64,000 nt of DNA from Mucilaginibacter robiniae (GTDB lineage: Bacteria > Bacteroidota > Bacteroidia > Sphingobacteriales > Sphingobacteriaceae). Location of the stretch: positions 4,216,001 to 4,280,000 of the forward strand of contig NZ_CP051682.1 of NCBI RefSeq assembly GCF_012849215.1, written 5' to 3'. The position numbers and the translations under genes are program-made. Shown here in pieces: positions 54,917-64,000 of this stretch (the first letter of the stretch is position 1; every line of letters begins with the position of its first letter). Below the pieces are notes generated by a model that saw only the letters and a list, made by a program, of their open reading frames with translations, was not told where the DNA came from and searched no databases.

Positions 54917-57900
54917 TTACTGTTTGAACAATATAGCAAATTTGCTTTTATAATCTTCCAGATGCTCTTTCAACTGGTTGCCTACAGTTAATTGATGGTA
55001 GTTACTGGCTAGCGAAGCCATATCATTCAACAGAGAAAGGCCTATTTGTACATCACGCATATTCATGGTGTCGGCATGATTTTGTAGTTGATGATAATTG
55101 TAGTCTAATTGGTCTTTAAGGTATCCATCAACACTAGTTAGCATTTGATTGGCTAATTTAAAATCCTGCAAGTGGCAGGCTGTATCAGCCATATATACTT
55201 TACGTGCTGCTACATCAATGTAAGGATACAAGTCGGGCATTACTTGATTATAGCGAGACAATGTTTTTCGAGCCAAATCAGTATGGCCTTCCTGTAACAA
55301 GTTCTGACTTAAGTTTGCAAATGTGCTGATGATAAAAGGATAAAATAAGTGCGTTGATTGCTCATCCAGATAGCGGGCTTGTTTCATGTTTCCCCATTTA
55401 AACTTGTTCATGATGTTTTGATACATCACCAAGGTGTTTGTTTGATCTGTTTCCGCTTGTGTGGTATCTGCTTTAATAGGCAGCAAGTGGTAAGCAAAGC
55501 CTTCGTTATATAAGTAAGAGCGAAGACCTAAAATGCTGGCATCGGGAGCAGAGTTGGTAAAGTATATAGGTCTTTTCCAATGGTTATGTACCAGGATATC
55601 CATCAAAGCTAATTGATCTTTAGTGATGGCGTTAGATGGATACTGCCATTCCATAACGGGTACAATATGGTTTTTTAATCTAGAAGGTAGCGCCCCGTTT
55701 TTAATCACTTCGTTTGCGTTTACTGTTAATTTGAAGTGTTTGGTAGGCAGATAATTCATGTGCGTACCATCGCTGTATTCCAGCTTAGCGGCGTTATTAT
55801 CTGAAATTAGAAAGTCAAAGATATCTTTCAGTTCTACTGAGTCTGGCAGCTTAGCGTCCTGATAAGTTAAGTAGTCACGTACACCTTCTTTAAACAAGTC
55901 ATCATTCATGGTAATAGGTAACGCCGCAGCTTGATTAGCCGAATGTTTCATTTGGCGGATGTTCCAATCAGCGCTAAATAAGCTCAAGTTTACTAAGCGT
56001 ACATCAGGACGTACGCCTTCTACTTCCTGAATGTACCACAGTGGATAAGTATCATTATCACCATAGGTAAACAAAATGGCATTCTGTTCGCACGAGTTCA
56101 AGTAATTGTAAGCCATATCATGCGGCGTTAACTTAGTAGAGCGATCATGATTCTTCCACTCTTGGTTAGCCATCAATACAGGTGCTGCCAATACACAAAT
56201 TACGGTAGCAGCTAAGGCTGCATAGTGGCTTTTTAATTTTTTCTGTATTAATTGGGCTATTGCTAAAACACCTAAACCAATCCATATAGCAAAAGCATAA
56301 AACGAACCTATATAGGAGTAATCGCGTTCGCGAGGTTGTACCGAAGGTTGGTTTACGTACAGCACAATAGCTATACCCATAAAGAAGTACAACAAGGCAA
56401 TTACCGAAGCATCCTTTTTATTCTGTCTGAAATGGTAAACTGCACCCAATAAGCCAATCAGTAACGGTAAAGCATATAATGGGGTATATGTATTATTTTG
56501 AATAACTGATTTAGGCAGATGTTTGCTGCTATCGAACCAGCCGGAAGTCCAGTTGCCATTAAGGTTAGTTGTACTGGTTTGACCGTCCGAATCATTATAA
56601 CGGCCCACAAAGTTCCATAGAAAGTACCGGAAATACATTTGATAAATTTGCCAGCTAAACAGAAAACTCAGGTTGTCTTTAAACGTTGGTGTTTGCCCAT
56701 CCGCTAGTTGCAACCACTGTTTATAAAAAAGCGGATCCTGTCCGTCATTACTGTAAATACGTGGCAAAATGGTATTATGGTCGTAAATCAATTTTTGTTC
56801 TTTACCTACAATTTCATACGTATTTTTACCTTTACGATAAATAGGAGCACCATCTTTTTGATCCATAGTCTGAGCATCAAAGTACGGCCCATACAGTAAA
56901 GGTGGGGCAATGTATTGTACACGGTTCAGGTAACGCTGCAATACAAATGCATTGTCTGGATGGTAGTTGTTCAAATTGGTGCCGGCGTGAGCCCTGATGG
57001 GGATCATAGCGAATGAACTATAACCCAAGTAAATGAAAGTAATACAAACTAAAGCTAGGTTAAGGACGGGTTTATTCTTGCGAATGCTATAAACGATGCC
57101 GGTAACCAATGCTCCAACTAATAGCAACAAGAACACCAGAACACCGCTGCCAAAATTTAGGTGTAAGGTGTTTACGAAAAACAAGTCAAAATAAGCTGCC
57201 AGTTTTACGGTGTACTGAATAATACCGAACTGCACCAAGGCCAGCAAAGTAATACCACAGCTTAAAGCAATCAAGGTGTTTTTAGTGCTGATTTTTTTTG
57301 AACGACGAAAGTAGTAAATGAATGTAAGTGCAGGAATAGTAAGTAAGTTAAGCAAATGAATGCCGATGGAAAGTCCCATTACATAAGCAATCAGCACTAA
57401 GTATCGGTCGGCTCCAGGTTCGTCAGCATGTGCATCCCACTTTAACATCGCCCATACTACTACTGCTACGCATAATGCAGCCCAGGCAAATACAATAGTT
57501 TCCACGGCCGAAAACCAGAAAGTATCGGTAAAGCTGAAGGCTAAAGCACCCACTATACCTGCACCCATAATCAAACAAAGTTGACCTTGGCTAATGCTTT
57601 CGTCTTTTTTAACCAACAACTTTTTTGCTAGAGCCGTAATAGTCCAAAACAGGAACATAACAGTAGCGGCGCTGGCTAATGCCGAACTCATGTTGGTAAA
57701 ATAAGGTACTTTAGCCTTGTTGCTCATAGATAGTAAGGAAAAAGCTTTCCCAATCATGGCGAATAGTGGATAGCCTGGCTGGTGTGACACCTGTAAGCGG
57801 TAAGCACAAGATATGAACTCACCGCAATCCCAAAAGCTTACAGAGGGTTCCAGTGTTAAAATGTAGGTGATGGCTGCAATAGCAAAGCAGAACCATCCTA

Positions 57901-57928
57901 ATAGGTTGTTGATTTTGTGATAGTGCAT
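54917..57928 (-). CDS. DUF2723 membrane protein (protein O-mannosyltransferase-like)
   Basis: 1003 residues. An N-terminal half with about 11 membrane spans: YILTLEPSVSFWDCGEFISCAYRLQVSHQPGYPLF is the DUF2723 signature with its acidic and His residues, as in GT-C glycosyltransferases and TMEM260. A large soluble C-terminal part follows (ILFTYGDNDTYPLWYIQEVEGVRPDVRLVN), then helical repeats. Family members are presumed to transfer sugar from a lipid carrier to exported proteins, the Bacteroidetes general O-glycosylation route; unproven here. Confidence 0.88.
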   Translation of the reverse strand: MHYHKINNLLGWFCFAIAAITYILTLEPSVSFWDCGEFISCAYRLQVSHQPGYPLFAMIGKAFSLLSMSNKAKVPYFTNMSSALASAATVMFLFWTITALAKKLLVKKDESISQGQLCLIMGAGIVGALAFSFTDTFWFSAVETIVFAWAALCVAVVVWAMLKWDAHADEPGADRYLVLIAYVMGLSIGIHLLNLLTIPALTFIYYFRRSKKISTKNTLIALSCGITLLALVQFGIIQYTVKLAAYFDLFFVNTLHLNFGSGVLVFLLLLVGALVTGIVYSIRKNKPVLNLALVCITFIYLGYSSFAMIPIRAHAGTNLNNYHPDNAFVLQRYLNRVQYIAPPLLYGPYFDAQTMDQKDGAPIYRKGKNTYEIVGKEQKLIYDHNTILPRIYSNDGQDPLFYKQWLQLADGQTPTFKDNLSFLFSWQIYQMYFRYFLWNFVGRYNDSDGQTSTTNLNGNWTSGWFDSSKHLPKSVIQNNTYTPLYALPLLIGLLGAVYHFRQNKKDASVIALLYFFMGIAIVLYVNQPSVQPRERDYSYIGSFYAFAIWIGLGVLAIAQLIQKKLKSHYAALAATVICVLAAPVLMANQEWKNHDRSTKLTPHDMAYNYLNSCEQNAILFTYGDNDTYPLWYIQEVEGVRPDVRLVNLSLFSADWNIRQMKHSANQAAALPITMNDDLFKEGVRDYLTYQDAKLPDSVELKDIFDFLISDNNAAKLEYSDGTHMNYLPTKHFKLTVNANEVIKNGALPSRLKNHIVPVMEWQYPSNAITKDQLALMDILVHNHWKRPIYFTNSAPDASILGLRSYLYNEGFAYHLLPIKADTTQAETDQTNTLVMYQNIMNKFKWGNMKQARYLDEQSTHLFYPFIISTFANLSQNLLQEGHTDLARKTLSRYNQVMPDLYPYIDVAARKVYMADTACHLQDFKLANQMLTSVDGYLKDQLDYNYHQLQNHADTMNMRDVQIGLSLLNDMASLASNYHQLTVGNQLKEHLEDYKSKFAILFKQ

Positions 57929-58250
57929 GGCGTGGTAAGTAAAAGTTTAACCATATGATTATTAATCAGCAAGTTCAATTTTATTTTACTCAGTGCCATA
58001 TAGCTTAACATCTTTTAACATTATGGACAAGAACTAACCATATGGTGAAAGTTTTAGATTTCGATTCAGACCATAGCTCAATATTATAGGCTTATTTCCG
58101 TTATCAGTATGGCAATTGCGGATATGCAAATACATATTGGTTAACTCAAGTATTCAACTCATTACTGAAGTTTATAGCTGAAATGTTAAAATGTGTAAAA
58201 TAATGCATGCTTCTGTATAATGATTTCTAATTTAGACGCAAATTTCATGT
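57929..58250. other. Divergent intergenic region, no gene seen
   Basis: 322 bp, AT-rich, between the DUF2723 gene and the small lipoprotein gene. No clear TAnnTTTG box or ORF. Confidence 0.4.
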
Positions 58251-58823
58251 ATGAAAAAAACTCTATTATTCCTGTTATTTATTTCGCTGGCGGTTGTGAT
58301 ACAAAGTTGTAAAAAGGATAGCAGTAGTATAACTACCACCACTACAGATGCACCTGGAGTTACACAAGCTTATATAGATGGTACTTTGTGGGCGCCAGAT
58401 ACGCTAAAAACTACTATAACTTACAACTCATCAACTAAAACCAAAACTTTGGTGTTTACAGGAACTAAAAGCCAGAAACAGGTTATTTTTTCGGTTGCAT
58501 TAAGTAGTGCAACTAACGACAATAGTTTTCCGTTGGGTACTTACAAGGTTGGTTCAACAAATAACGTAGCTATGTCATACTACACTCAGCAAAAGTTAGC
58601 TAATGGTACTTACGGTTTTGTTCTGGTTGGAACAGCTCAGCCGAGTGCAGGTACTGTTTCTATTACCTCTATAGATACAACAAACAAAACTATTACCGGA
58701 ACTTTCAATTTTAATGCAACCACTGTAACTTACGATGCAAATGGACAAATCGTTTCTACAGAAGTTCATTTAATTAGCTCAGGAAGTTTAAGCATTTTAC
58801 CTTATACTTATACTACTAACTAA
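58251..58823 (+). CDS. DUF6252-like lipoprotein
   Basis: 190 residues. Lipoprotein signal with Cys20 (AVVIQSCKKDSSS), then a Ser/Thr-rich linker. A beta-sandwich-like domain follows (YIDGTLWAPDTLKTTITY, FPLGTYKVG, SITSIDTTNKTITGTFNFNA). The GTFNF motif after an Asp/Thr turn is typical of DUF6252. Role unknown. Followed by a terminator. Confidence 0.7.
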   Translation: MKKTLLFLLFISLAVVIQSCKKDSSSITTTTTDAPGVTQAYIDGTLWAPDTLKTTITYNSSTKTKTLVFTGTKSQKQVIFSVALSSATNDNSFPLGTYKVGSTNNVAMSYYTQQKLANGTYGFVLVGTAQPSAGTVSITSIDTTNKTITGTFNFNATTVTYDANGQIVSTEVHLISSGSLSILPYTYTTN

Positions 58824-58860
58824 CAAGTTACTGTCGTAATATATTAATACCAAAATAAAC

Positions 58861-58895
58861 AAAAAGCCCTGCTAGTTATTCTAGCGGGGCCTCTT
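58861..58895. terminator. Terminator after the DUF6252-like gene
   Basis: GCCCTGCTAG (58866-58875), loop TTATT, CTAGCGGGGC (58881-58890), preceded by five A and followed by a weak T-rich tail. Confidence 0.6.
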
Positions 58896-58950
58896 GATTA
58901 TAAATACTCTGTAAGGTTCTGAAATAAGTTGACACAATAAGTGTTAACAA

Positions 58951-59358
58951 ATGCAAGAACAAGAAGTTAAGAGTTATCAAAGGAAGACTCAAAAAGATTA
59001 CAGTTTAGCTTTTAAACTGGAGATCGTAGATGCGGTAGAAAAAGGCGAGCTTACTTACAAACAGGCCCAACTGCGTTATGGCATCCAAGGAAGAAGTACC
59101 GTTTTGGTTTGGTTGCGAAAACATGGTAGATTAGATTGGAAAGAATCGGAAACCATGAAAAGAGATACGCCCAGTAAAAAGATCAGGGAACTGGAGAAGA
59201 AGCTAAAGCGCCTGGAGCAAGAGAAAGAAATACTGAACCGGGCGATCGATATAGCCGATAGTCAGTTGCATACAGATATCAGAAAAAAGTATTTGAGCCT
59301 GTTGTCAGAAGCTACAGAACAGGCTCAAAGCAAGAACGGCGAACCGTTGGATCAGTAG
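58951..59358 (+). CDS. IS3 OrfA (HTH) protein
   Basis: 135 residues. HTH_23-like N-terminal domain (DYSLAFKLEIVDAVEKGELTYKQAQLRYGI, STVLVWLRKHGRLDW), then a leucine-zipper coiled coil (IRELEKKLKRLEQEKEILNRAI). It binds the IS ends and, by frameshift at 59283-59289, gives the OrfAB fusion transposase. Intact. Confidence 0.9.
   Translation: MQEQEVKSYQRKTQKDYSLAFKLEIVDAVEKGELTYKQAQLRYGIQGRSTVLVWLRKHGRLDWKESETMKRDTPSKKIRELEKKLKRLEQEKEILNRAIDIADSQLHTDIRKKYLSLLSEATEQAQSKNGEPLDQ
59283..59289 (+). promoter_or_regulatory. Programmed -1 frameshift site of the IS3 element
   Basis: A AAA AAG heptamer in the OrfA reading phase (codons AAA 59284-59286 and AAG 59287-59289). Slippage by -1 gives the OrfB phase, which is open from here: the fusion reads DIRKK then VFEPVVRSYRTG. 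Confidence 0.75.
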
Positions 59359-60176
59359 CTAAAGTTTTAGGATACAGCCGACAGTATTTCTATAAACACT
59401 GTAAAGAGCAGGCACACAGAGCAGCGCATGAATTACAGGTAAAACAACTTGTCGATAAAGAGCGCAAGGTCTTATCCCGCTTAGGCGGCAGAAAGCTTCA
59501 CCACCAGATCAGAGATAGTCTACAGGCACAGCAGATCAAGTTCGGTCGGGACAAACTGTTTGCATTGCTGCGAAAGCACAGTATGCTTATTCTGCCCAAG
59601 CGTCGGTATGTACAGACAACGATGTCAAAGCATTGGTTAAGAAAATACCCTAACCTGATCAAAGGCATTGTTGCCGGACGACCTGACGAAGTTTGGGTAA
59701 GTGATATCACCTATCTTAAAACTGACGAGGGGAACTGTTACCTGAATATGGTTACCGATGCCTACAGCAGGAAGATAATGGGCTATGCTATAGCTGACAA
59801 TATGGAAGCAGCCCAAATGAAGCAGGCTTTTCAGATGGCTGTTAAGAACAGACAAAATAAACAATATCCGTTGATTCATCATTCAGACCGGGGCCTGCAA
59901 TATTGCAGCGCAGAATATGTAAGTATAGCTGATCAGCACGAAATAAAAATGAGTATGACAGAGAATGGTGACCCTTATGAAAATGCATTAGCGGAACGAA
60001 TGAACAGGACCTTGAAAGAAGAGTTTGGCCTTGGTAATGTTATGAGATCAAAACTACATGCAAAATTATTGACTGAAAAGGCCATTGATCTATACAATAA
60101 TCGAAGGCCACACTTATCTTTGATAATGAAAACACCGCAAAGTGTTTATAAACAAAAATCCCAGCTACTCTCGTAA
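59286..60176 (+). CDS. IS3 OrfB / OrfAB transposase (DDE integrase)
   Basis: OrfB is read in the frame one base back from OrfA, starting from the slippery site; it has no obvious start codon of its own. HTH_21-like part: TVGSVAKVLGYSRQYFYKHCKE, LGGRKLHHQIRDSLQAQQIKFG. The integrase core has VWVSDITYL (Asp), LNMVTDAYSRKIMGYAIA, IHHSDRGLQYCS (Asp) and NGDPYENALAERMNRTLKEEFG (Glu). The end LYNNRRPHLSLIMKTPQSVY is standard for IS3. The fusion with OrfA is the active transposase. Confidence 0.9.
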   Translation, partial: KVFEPVVRSYRTGSKQERRTVGSVAKVLGYSRQYFYKHCKEQAHRAAHELQVKQLVDKERKVLSRLGGRKLHHQIRDSLQAQQIKFGRDKLFALLRKHSMLILPKRRYVQTTMSKHWLRKYPNLIKGIVAGRPDEVWVSDITYLKTDEGNCYLNMVTDAYSRKIMGYAIADNMEAAQMKQAFQMAVKNRQNKQYPLIHHSDRGLQYCSAEYVSIADQHEIKMSMTENGDPYENALAERMNRTLKEEFGLGNVMRSKLHAKLLTEKAIDLYNNRRPHLSLIMKTPQSVYKQKSQLLS

Positions 60177-60250
60177 CTGGGACTATCGTAAAATCTGTCA
60201 ACCTATTTCAGGACGATTCAGAGAGACAATTATTAATTCTATTTACAATC

Positions 60251-62983
60251 TTAGTTAACCTGATACCGGTACACTGTTCGGCCGATATTTCCATCCTTAT
60301 CAATGCCTTCAACCACGGCCCGGTAGGTACCTTTACCATCACCGTTAAAGTATTCCAGTGTAGCTGTACCTGTTTTACTGGTGGTTACGTTAGGGCTCCA
60401 AAACACAGTTGTCCGTAAATCATTACCCGGCATTGCGCTTTTCGTAATATCATACCGAGGCAGATAAAACACCTTAACAGCATCGTATCCTTTTGGTGAT
60501 AGTGTTATCGTATGTTTTGGCGGGAATAAGGTTTCCAGGTCACTTAACTTAACAGGTGTTCCTTTAGGTATAGGTTTCATGTTAACTACCAACACACCAT
60601 TGGTATTATAAGTACGGTTTACAGTACCTAAATCATCTTTCAGAAAAACCTCTACCGATTCCACTTCTGCACCGTTCAACGAATTTAGATAATTTACATC
60701 AACGGCCATACCTTTTACAAATACCTGCATAGGCGTTTTATTACCTTGGTTATAATCGCGGGTTACATAAAAATTATTGTCAACAAAAGTTACCCCCAAA
60801 GCCGCTGTTTGCAAACAGTTTAAAAAGTTATTGCAGGCACCTAGTTGCTCAGGAGATATAACATGGTCGGCAATTGGATTTAAAGCTGAAAGAGCAGGGT
60901 AGTCGGCATGCGTAACCGTTTTTTTGATAGTAGTACTTTTAATTACAACTTCTTTCAGCATATGAGTATTGTCATACAGTTTTTTGCTGTTTTGAAGGTA
61001 AGTGGTTAATGTACTGTCGATATTGAGTATTTCATCAGCTGTGTTAATGTTTGCATCCAACTTCGGTAGATAATCATTATTGTCCATCATAATCATTAGG
61101 TTTTTAGCCTGTACATTATTACGGGCGCTAACAGTAACTTTAGAGGAATCGCTGAAAATCAAATTTGAAAACTTGAATGTTCCGTCAGAATTGGTAATGG
61201 CATTAACAGAATAGTTCCTGTCATCAATACTTAACCTAACATTGCCACCTTTTACTGGTAAGCCGGTTAACGTACGTAATGTACCCGATAATTCAATTCC
61301 TTGTTCTGGTAAGGCGTAAAGCGGCGGGAACTTGCCTGTTATAATTCCCTTATAAGTGAAATGCCGATAGCCTTGTGTTAGCATTAAGGCATCTAAATTA
61401 TCTAATTTGGTAGCATCAATGTTAGTGAAATAATAATTAGGCTTTTCAATGTGCCCTCTTACATTTGACTGCAACAGAATTTGTGTTAAAATGGTCGTTT
61501 CGCCATTCTCATCAAAAGGTGTAGATGTTTCATTAACTACAGCTACCGAAAAGTTGCTTTCAGCAGGTGCACCTTGTGCTTTAGATAATAAATTAAGAGT
61601 AACCTTTTGCCGCTTAGCATACGCTTTTTTATCAGCAGTTAGGTTAACATCTAACTGGTCTGCTGGACGCCAAATGAAGGCTAAGCGCTCACACAGCGGA
61701 TCACCATTTGCAGATAGGGCTGTTACAACTATAGCTCCTGTTTTTAACTTGATTTTTGGAATAGAAGCACCAAAAGCTTGTTTGTTCAATATGGTTTTTG
61801 CCCCGTAGCAGATAACGCCTCCACTTTGTGCTACTATATATATCCCTTTATTCTGATTAGCTTTAAAATATTCATCATTGGCTACAATGCGCATGTTAAG
61901 ATTATCCGGGTCAGTATTGTTGACCGTCATAACTAAGCCGCTGGTTTTTGCTTTTGGCAAATCAATAGTGCTGCTTGTACCGTCTGCAAAAGTTACATTG
62001 GCTTTGTAAGTCTTGTTAGCTTCGGGTAGTATATAGAAAGTTCCCATACCCAAATGCTGTGAGGTAAAGTTAGCTACCACTTTATCCTCATTATCTGTTA
62101 CGGTACCTTTGACATCAATGCTCATACCATTAGGGCTAATAGCTTTTAACCCAACTTTAGAACGAACGCCAGTTACTAAATCGCCGCCCTCCGGAAAAAA
62201 TTGTAAATCATCATTGCCTAAGGCTGTTTTTAGCGAAAAGCTCTGAGTAGATTGTTTACGATTACCTAAATCAACTACGGTTATCAATCGTGCTGCCCTT
62301 AGTTCATTTGCATTTTTTACCTCTGCAATATTAACATTGATGTAGCCATTAGCATTAGTAGTGCCTTTGCCTTTAGCTAGTTCTCCATTATCGTTCTCAA
62401 CCGTCCAGGTAACTTTGCGATTGCCATAAGGAGCACCTTCCTGATTTTGGTATTTTATTCGAGCATCAAACTTGTTGGAACCCGGCTTATTTGGATAGTT
62501 AACATGAGTAACTACACTATTGTTAATAGCATCGCCAATACTGATGGTTTTGTTAAAAAAATAAGCGGGTTCATTGTTAGTCATCCACTTTGTATAAGCA
62601 CGTATCCGGTAATTACCTTCTCGGTAGCTTTTTTCGAACAGTGGAATGGTACCCCATGCCATACCATTTCGTACTTGCATCTTCAACGATTGCACCAGCG
62701 AGTCTGTACCGCTTATAATATCAACATATAATATCTTGCTGATGGCCGATGGCATATGCAACTGGGTAGTAACGTAAGCCTTAAACCAAATACTATCACC
62801 TACGGCATAATAAGGCTTATCAAAATGCAGGTAAACCTTTTCATCAGGGCGTTCATCTAAATATTTTTGAGATTTATCAATTATAGTATTTAAATCAACA
62901 CTATCGGTTTGTGCATGGGCTGTTAATGAACCAGTAGTAATGATTAGCCCTAAGGCAGACAAGAAGGTACAAATTTTCATCAA
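60251..62983 (-). CDS. MG2/TonB-plug-like large secreted protein
   Basis: 910 residues; signal peptide (residues 2-24, LIITTGSLTAHAQ). N-terminal MG2-like beta domain (EKVYLHFDKPYYAVGDSIWFKAYVTTQ, REGNYRIRAYTKWM) as in alpha-2-macroglobulin-type proteins. Further beta domains follow, with a carboxypeptidase-regulatory-like segment (LSGTLRTLTGLPVKGGNVRLSID) and a plug-like end (KGMAVDVNYLNSLNGAEVESVEVF). Bacteroidetes have many such proteins, likely in periplasmic or outer-membrane assemblies; role unknown. Stands alone. Confidence 0.8.
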   Translation of the reverse strand: MMKICTFLSALGLIITTGSLTAHAQTDSVDLNTIIDKSQKYLDERPDEKVYLHFDKPYYAVGDSIWFKAYVTTQLHMPSAISKILYVDIISGTDSLVQSLKMQVRNGMAWGTIPLFEKSYREGNYRIRAYTKWMTNNEPAYFFNKTISIGDAINNSVVTHVNYPNKPGSNKFDARIKYQNQEGAPYGNRKVTWTVENDNGELAKGKGTTNANGYINVNIAEVKNANELRAARLITVVDLGNRKQSTQSFSLKTALGNDDLQFFPEGGDLVTGVRSKVGLKAISPNGMSIDVKGTVTDNEDKVVANFTSQHLGMGTFYILPEANKTYKANVTFADGTSSTIDLPKAKTSGLVMTVNNTDPDNLNMRIVANDEYFKANQNKGIYIVAQSGGVICYGAKTILNKQAFGASIPKIKLKTGAIVVTALSANGDPLCERLAFIWRPADQLDVNLTADKKAYAKRQKVTLNLLSKAQGAPAESNFSVAVVNETSTPFDENGETTILTQILLQSNVRGHIEKPNYYFTNIDATKLDNLDALMLTQGYRHFTYKGIITGKFPPLYALPEQGIELSGTLRTLTGLPVKGGNVRLSIDDRNYSVNAITNSDGTFKFSNLIFSDSSKVTVSARNNVQAKNLMIMMDNNDYLPKLDANINTADEILNIDSTLTTYLQNSKKLYDNTHMLKEVVIKSTTIKKTVTHADYPALSALNPIADHVISPEQLGACNNFLNCLQTAALGVTFVDNNFYVTRDYNQGNKTPMQVFVKGMAVDVNYLNSLNGAEVESVEVFLKDDLGTVNRTYNTNGVLVVNMKPIPKGTPVKLSDLETLFPPKHTITLSPKGYDAVKVFYLPRYDITKSAMPGNDLRTTVFWSPNVTTSKTGTATLEYFNGDGKGTYRAVVEGIDKDGNIGRTVYRYQVN

Positions 62984-63162
62984 TCAATCAGGAATAAATG
63001 TATGCGGCTAAATTTAAGTGATTGCAGGCATAGCCCATTGTAAAAGCAGGAATATTTAACAGATTTTTACAAATGAGCTATGCTATTAATGATAGTATAA
63101 CTACAATATCACTCCAAATATTATGTACGCAACTGCTGATTTATGCTGATTGCGGCATTAGC

Positions 63163-64000
63163 TTACATTTCAATCATAACTAATTGAGCTGTGTTACGGC
63201 TAAGTTGTTCAAGCAGTACTGTTTTGCCGCTGGTAAGCTCGTGTATAGTGTTAGGCTGATAGTGGCGCAAAGTTAATAAAGTTAAGTGCTGATTATATTT
63301 AACTTTAAAGCTGGTAGTTAATTGTTGCAGTAGAGGTTCAAAACGCATATCCTGATAATCAAAGCAGACTGATAAGCTGAGTGCAGACGTTTGTAATACA
63401 TTAATCTTAACCTGATTTTTAGCAAACAGGTTATAAACAAAACTAAGGTGATTTTCAGATATAAAGGAGTGATCTTTTGCAGCTATGGATAGTAATACTT
63501 GATTTCGCTTAACAATAATAATGGGTTTGTCGTATTGCTGAACAGACACTTCAGAAATTATGGTTCCAGGAGCATCAGGATTATTAAAGGGCTTTACCAA
63601 TAATGGAATGCCGGTATTTTGTAAAGGTTTTATCGTTTTCGGGTGAATCACTGTTGCACCATAGTAAGTCATCTCCATAGCTTCATTATACGATAGGGAA
63701 TCAAACTTAATCGTATCAGCAAAAAGCTTAGGGTCGGCATTTAATACGCCCGATACATCTTTCCAGGTAGTTACCGATTCGGCTTGCAGGCAAGATGCTA
63801 TAATAGATGCCGTATAATCTGAACCTTCACGACCTAATGTGGTTGTAAAGTTTTCGGAAGTACCGCCTAAAAAGCCCTGAGTAACTACCAAACCTTTTTG
63901 AAGTAGGGCGGGTATGTCTTTTTGTATAACTTGGCAGGTTTTATCCCAATCTACAACACCTTCTCGGTAAGAATTGTCGGTGTGTATGTATCCTCGAATA
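63163..64000 (-). CDS. lysC: Aspartate kinase, partial (N-terminus beyond window)
   Basis: The frame stays open to the window edge; 279 residues visible. Kinase domain end: REGVVDWDKTCQVIQKDIPAL, VVTQGFLGGTSENFTTTLGREGSDYTASIIA (the usual GRGGSDxTA, here GREGSDYTA), then MEMTYYGATVIHPKTIKPL. Two ACT-like regulatory segments follow. It phosphorylates aspartate at the start of Lys/Thr/Met synthesis. ACT domains suggest feedback control; monofunctional so far as visible. Confidence 0.92.
   Translation of the reverse strand, partial: IRGYIHTDNSYREGVVDWDKTCQVIQKDIPALLQKGLVVTQGFLGGTSENFTTTLGREGSDYTASIIASCLQAESVTTWKDVSGVLNADPKLFADTIKFDSLSYNEAMEMTYYGATVIHPKTIKPLQNTGIPLLVKPFNNPDAPGTIISEVSVQQYDKPIIIVKRNQVLLSIAAKDHSFISENHLSFVYNLFAKNQVKINVLQTSALSLSVCFDYQDMRFEPLLQQLTTSFKVKYNQHLTLLTLRHYQPNTIHELTSGKTVLLEQLSRNTAQLVMIEM

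Larger units (their letters stand above)
58917..60213 (+). mobile_element. IS3-family insertion sequence
   Basis: Terminal repeats TTCTGAAATAAGTTGACA (58917-58934) and TGTCAACCTATTTCAGGA (60196-60213), complementary except two bases. About 1297 bp, two overlapping frames joined by -1 frameshifting. No target duplication resolved. Inserted between the lipoprotein and the MG2-type gene. Confidence 0.82.

Overview
The window looks like a chromosomal segment of a Bacteroidota bacterium, most likely Sphingobacteriaceae (Mucilaginibacter or Pedobacter type). This is inferred from the SusC/SusD pair, a Y_Y_Y-domain regulator, DUF2723, DUF5694, DUF6377 and MG2-type proteins, promoter boxes of the form TAnnTTTG, few Shine-Dalgarno sites, and mobilization genes of Bacteroidetes type (BfmA/BtgA, DUF5712). 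No rRNA, tRNA or CRISPR array was seen.

Region 1 (1-2.3 kb): the 3' part of a GmrSD-like DUF262/DUF1524 restriction gene plus a small partner gene. Region 2 (2.5-27.1 kb): an accessory island. It opens with a tyrosine recombinase and carries two unrelated mobilization modules (BfmA/DUF5712, then MobC/MobP relaxase/membrane protein), each next to DNA dense in inverted repeats. It also holds two IS110-family elements and one decayed DDE element that cut an S41 peptidase gene. The cargo is a thioredoxin-like protein, a GH5 enzyme, a VOC protein, a DUF5694 protein, a putative HExxH protein divergent from a histidine kinase/response regulator pair, and an XRE-antitoxin-PIN operon. Two related sRNA-like elements, each with a -7 box and an intrinsic terminator, lie near the two ends of this stretch.

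Region 3 (27.4-29.5 kb): an AraC regulator divergent from a CynX/NimT-type exporter. Region 4 (29.7-49.4 kb): carbohydrate genes. These are a DUF6377 regulator, a GH3 glucosidase, an amino-acid permease, a GAF kinase and a PhnA protein, followed by a compact polysaccharide utilization locus: propeller/Y_Y_Y/HTH regulator, SusC, SusD, GH144 and GH3. GH144 plus GH3 points to beta-1,2-glucan as substrate: SusCD import, GH144 cleavage to sophoro-oligosaccharides, GH3 trimming to glucose.

Region 5 (50-64 kb): core-type genes (M16 peptidase, DUF2723 membrane protein, small lipoprotein, large MG2-type protein, aspartate kinase) interrupted by an IS1182 and an IS3 element. The IS3 element keeps a textbook A AAA AAG slippery site.
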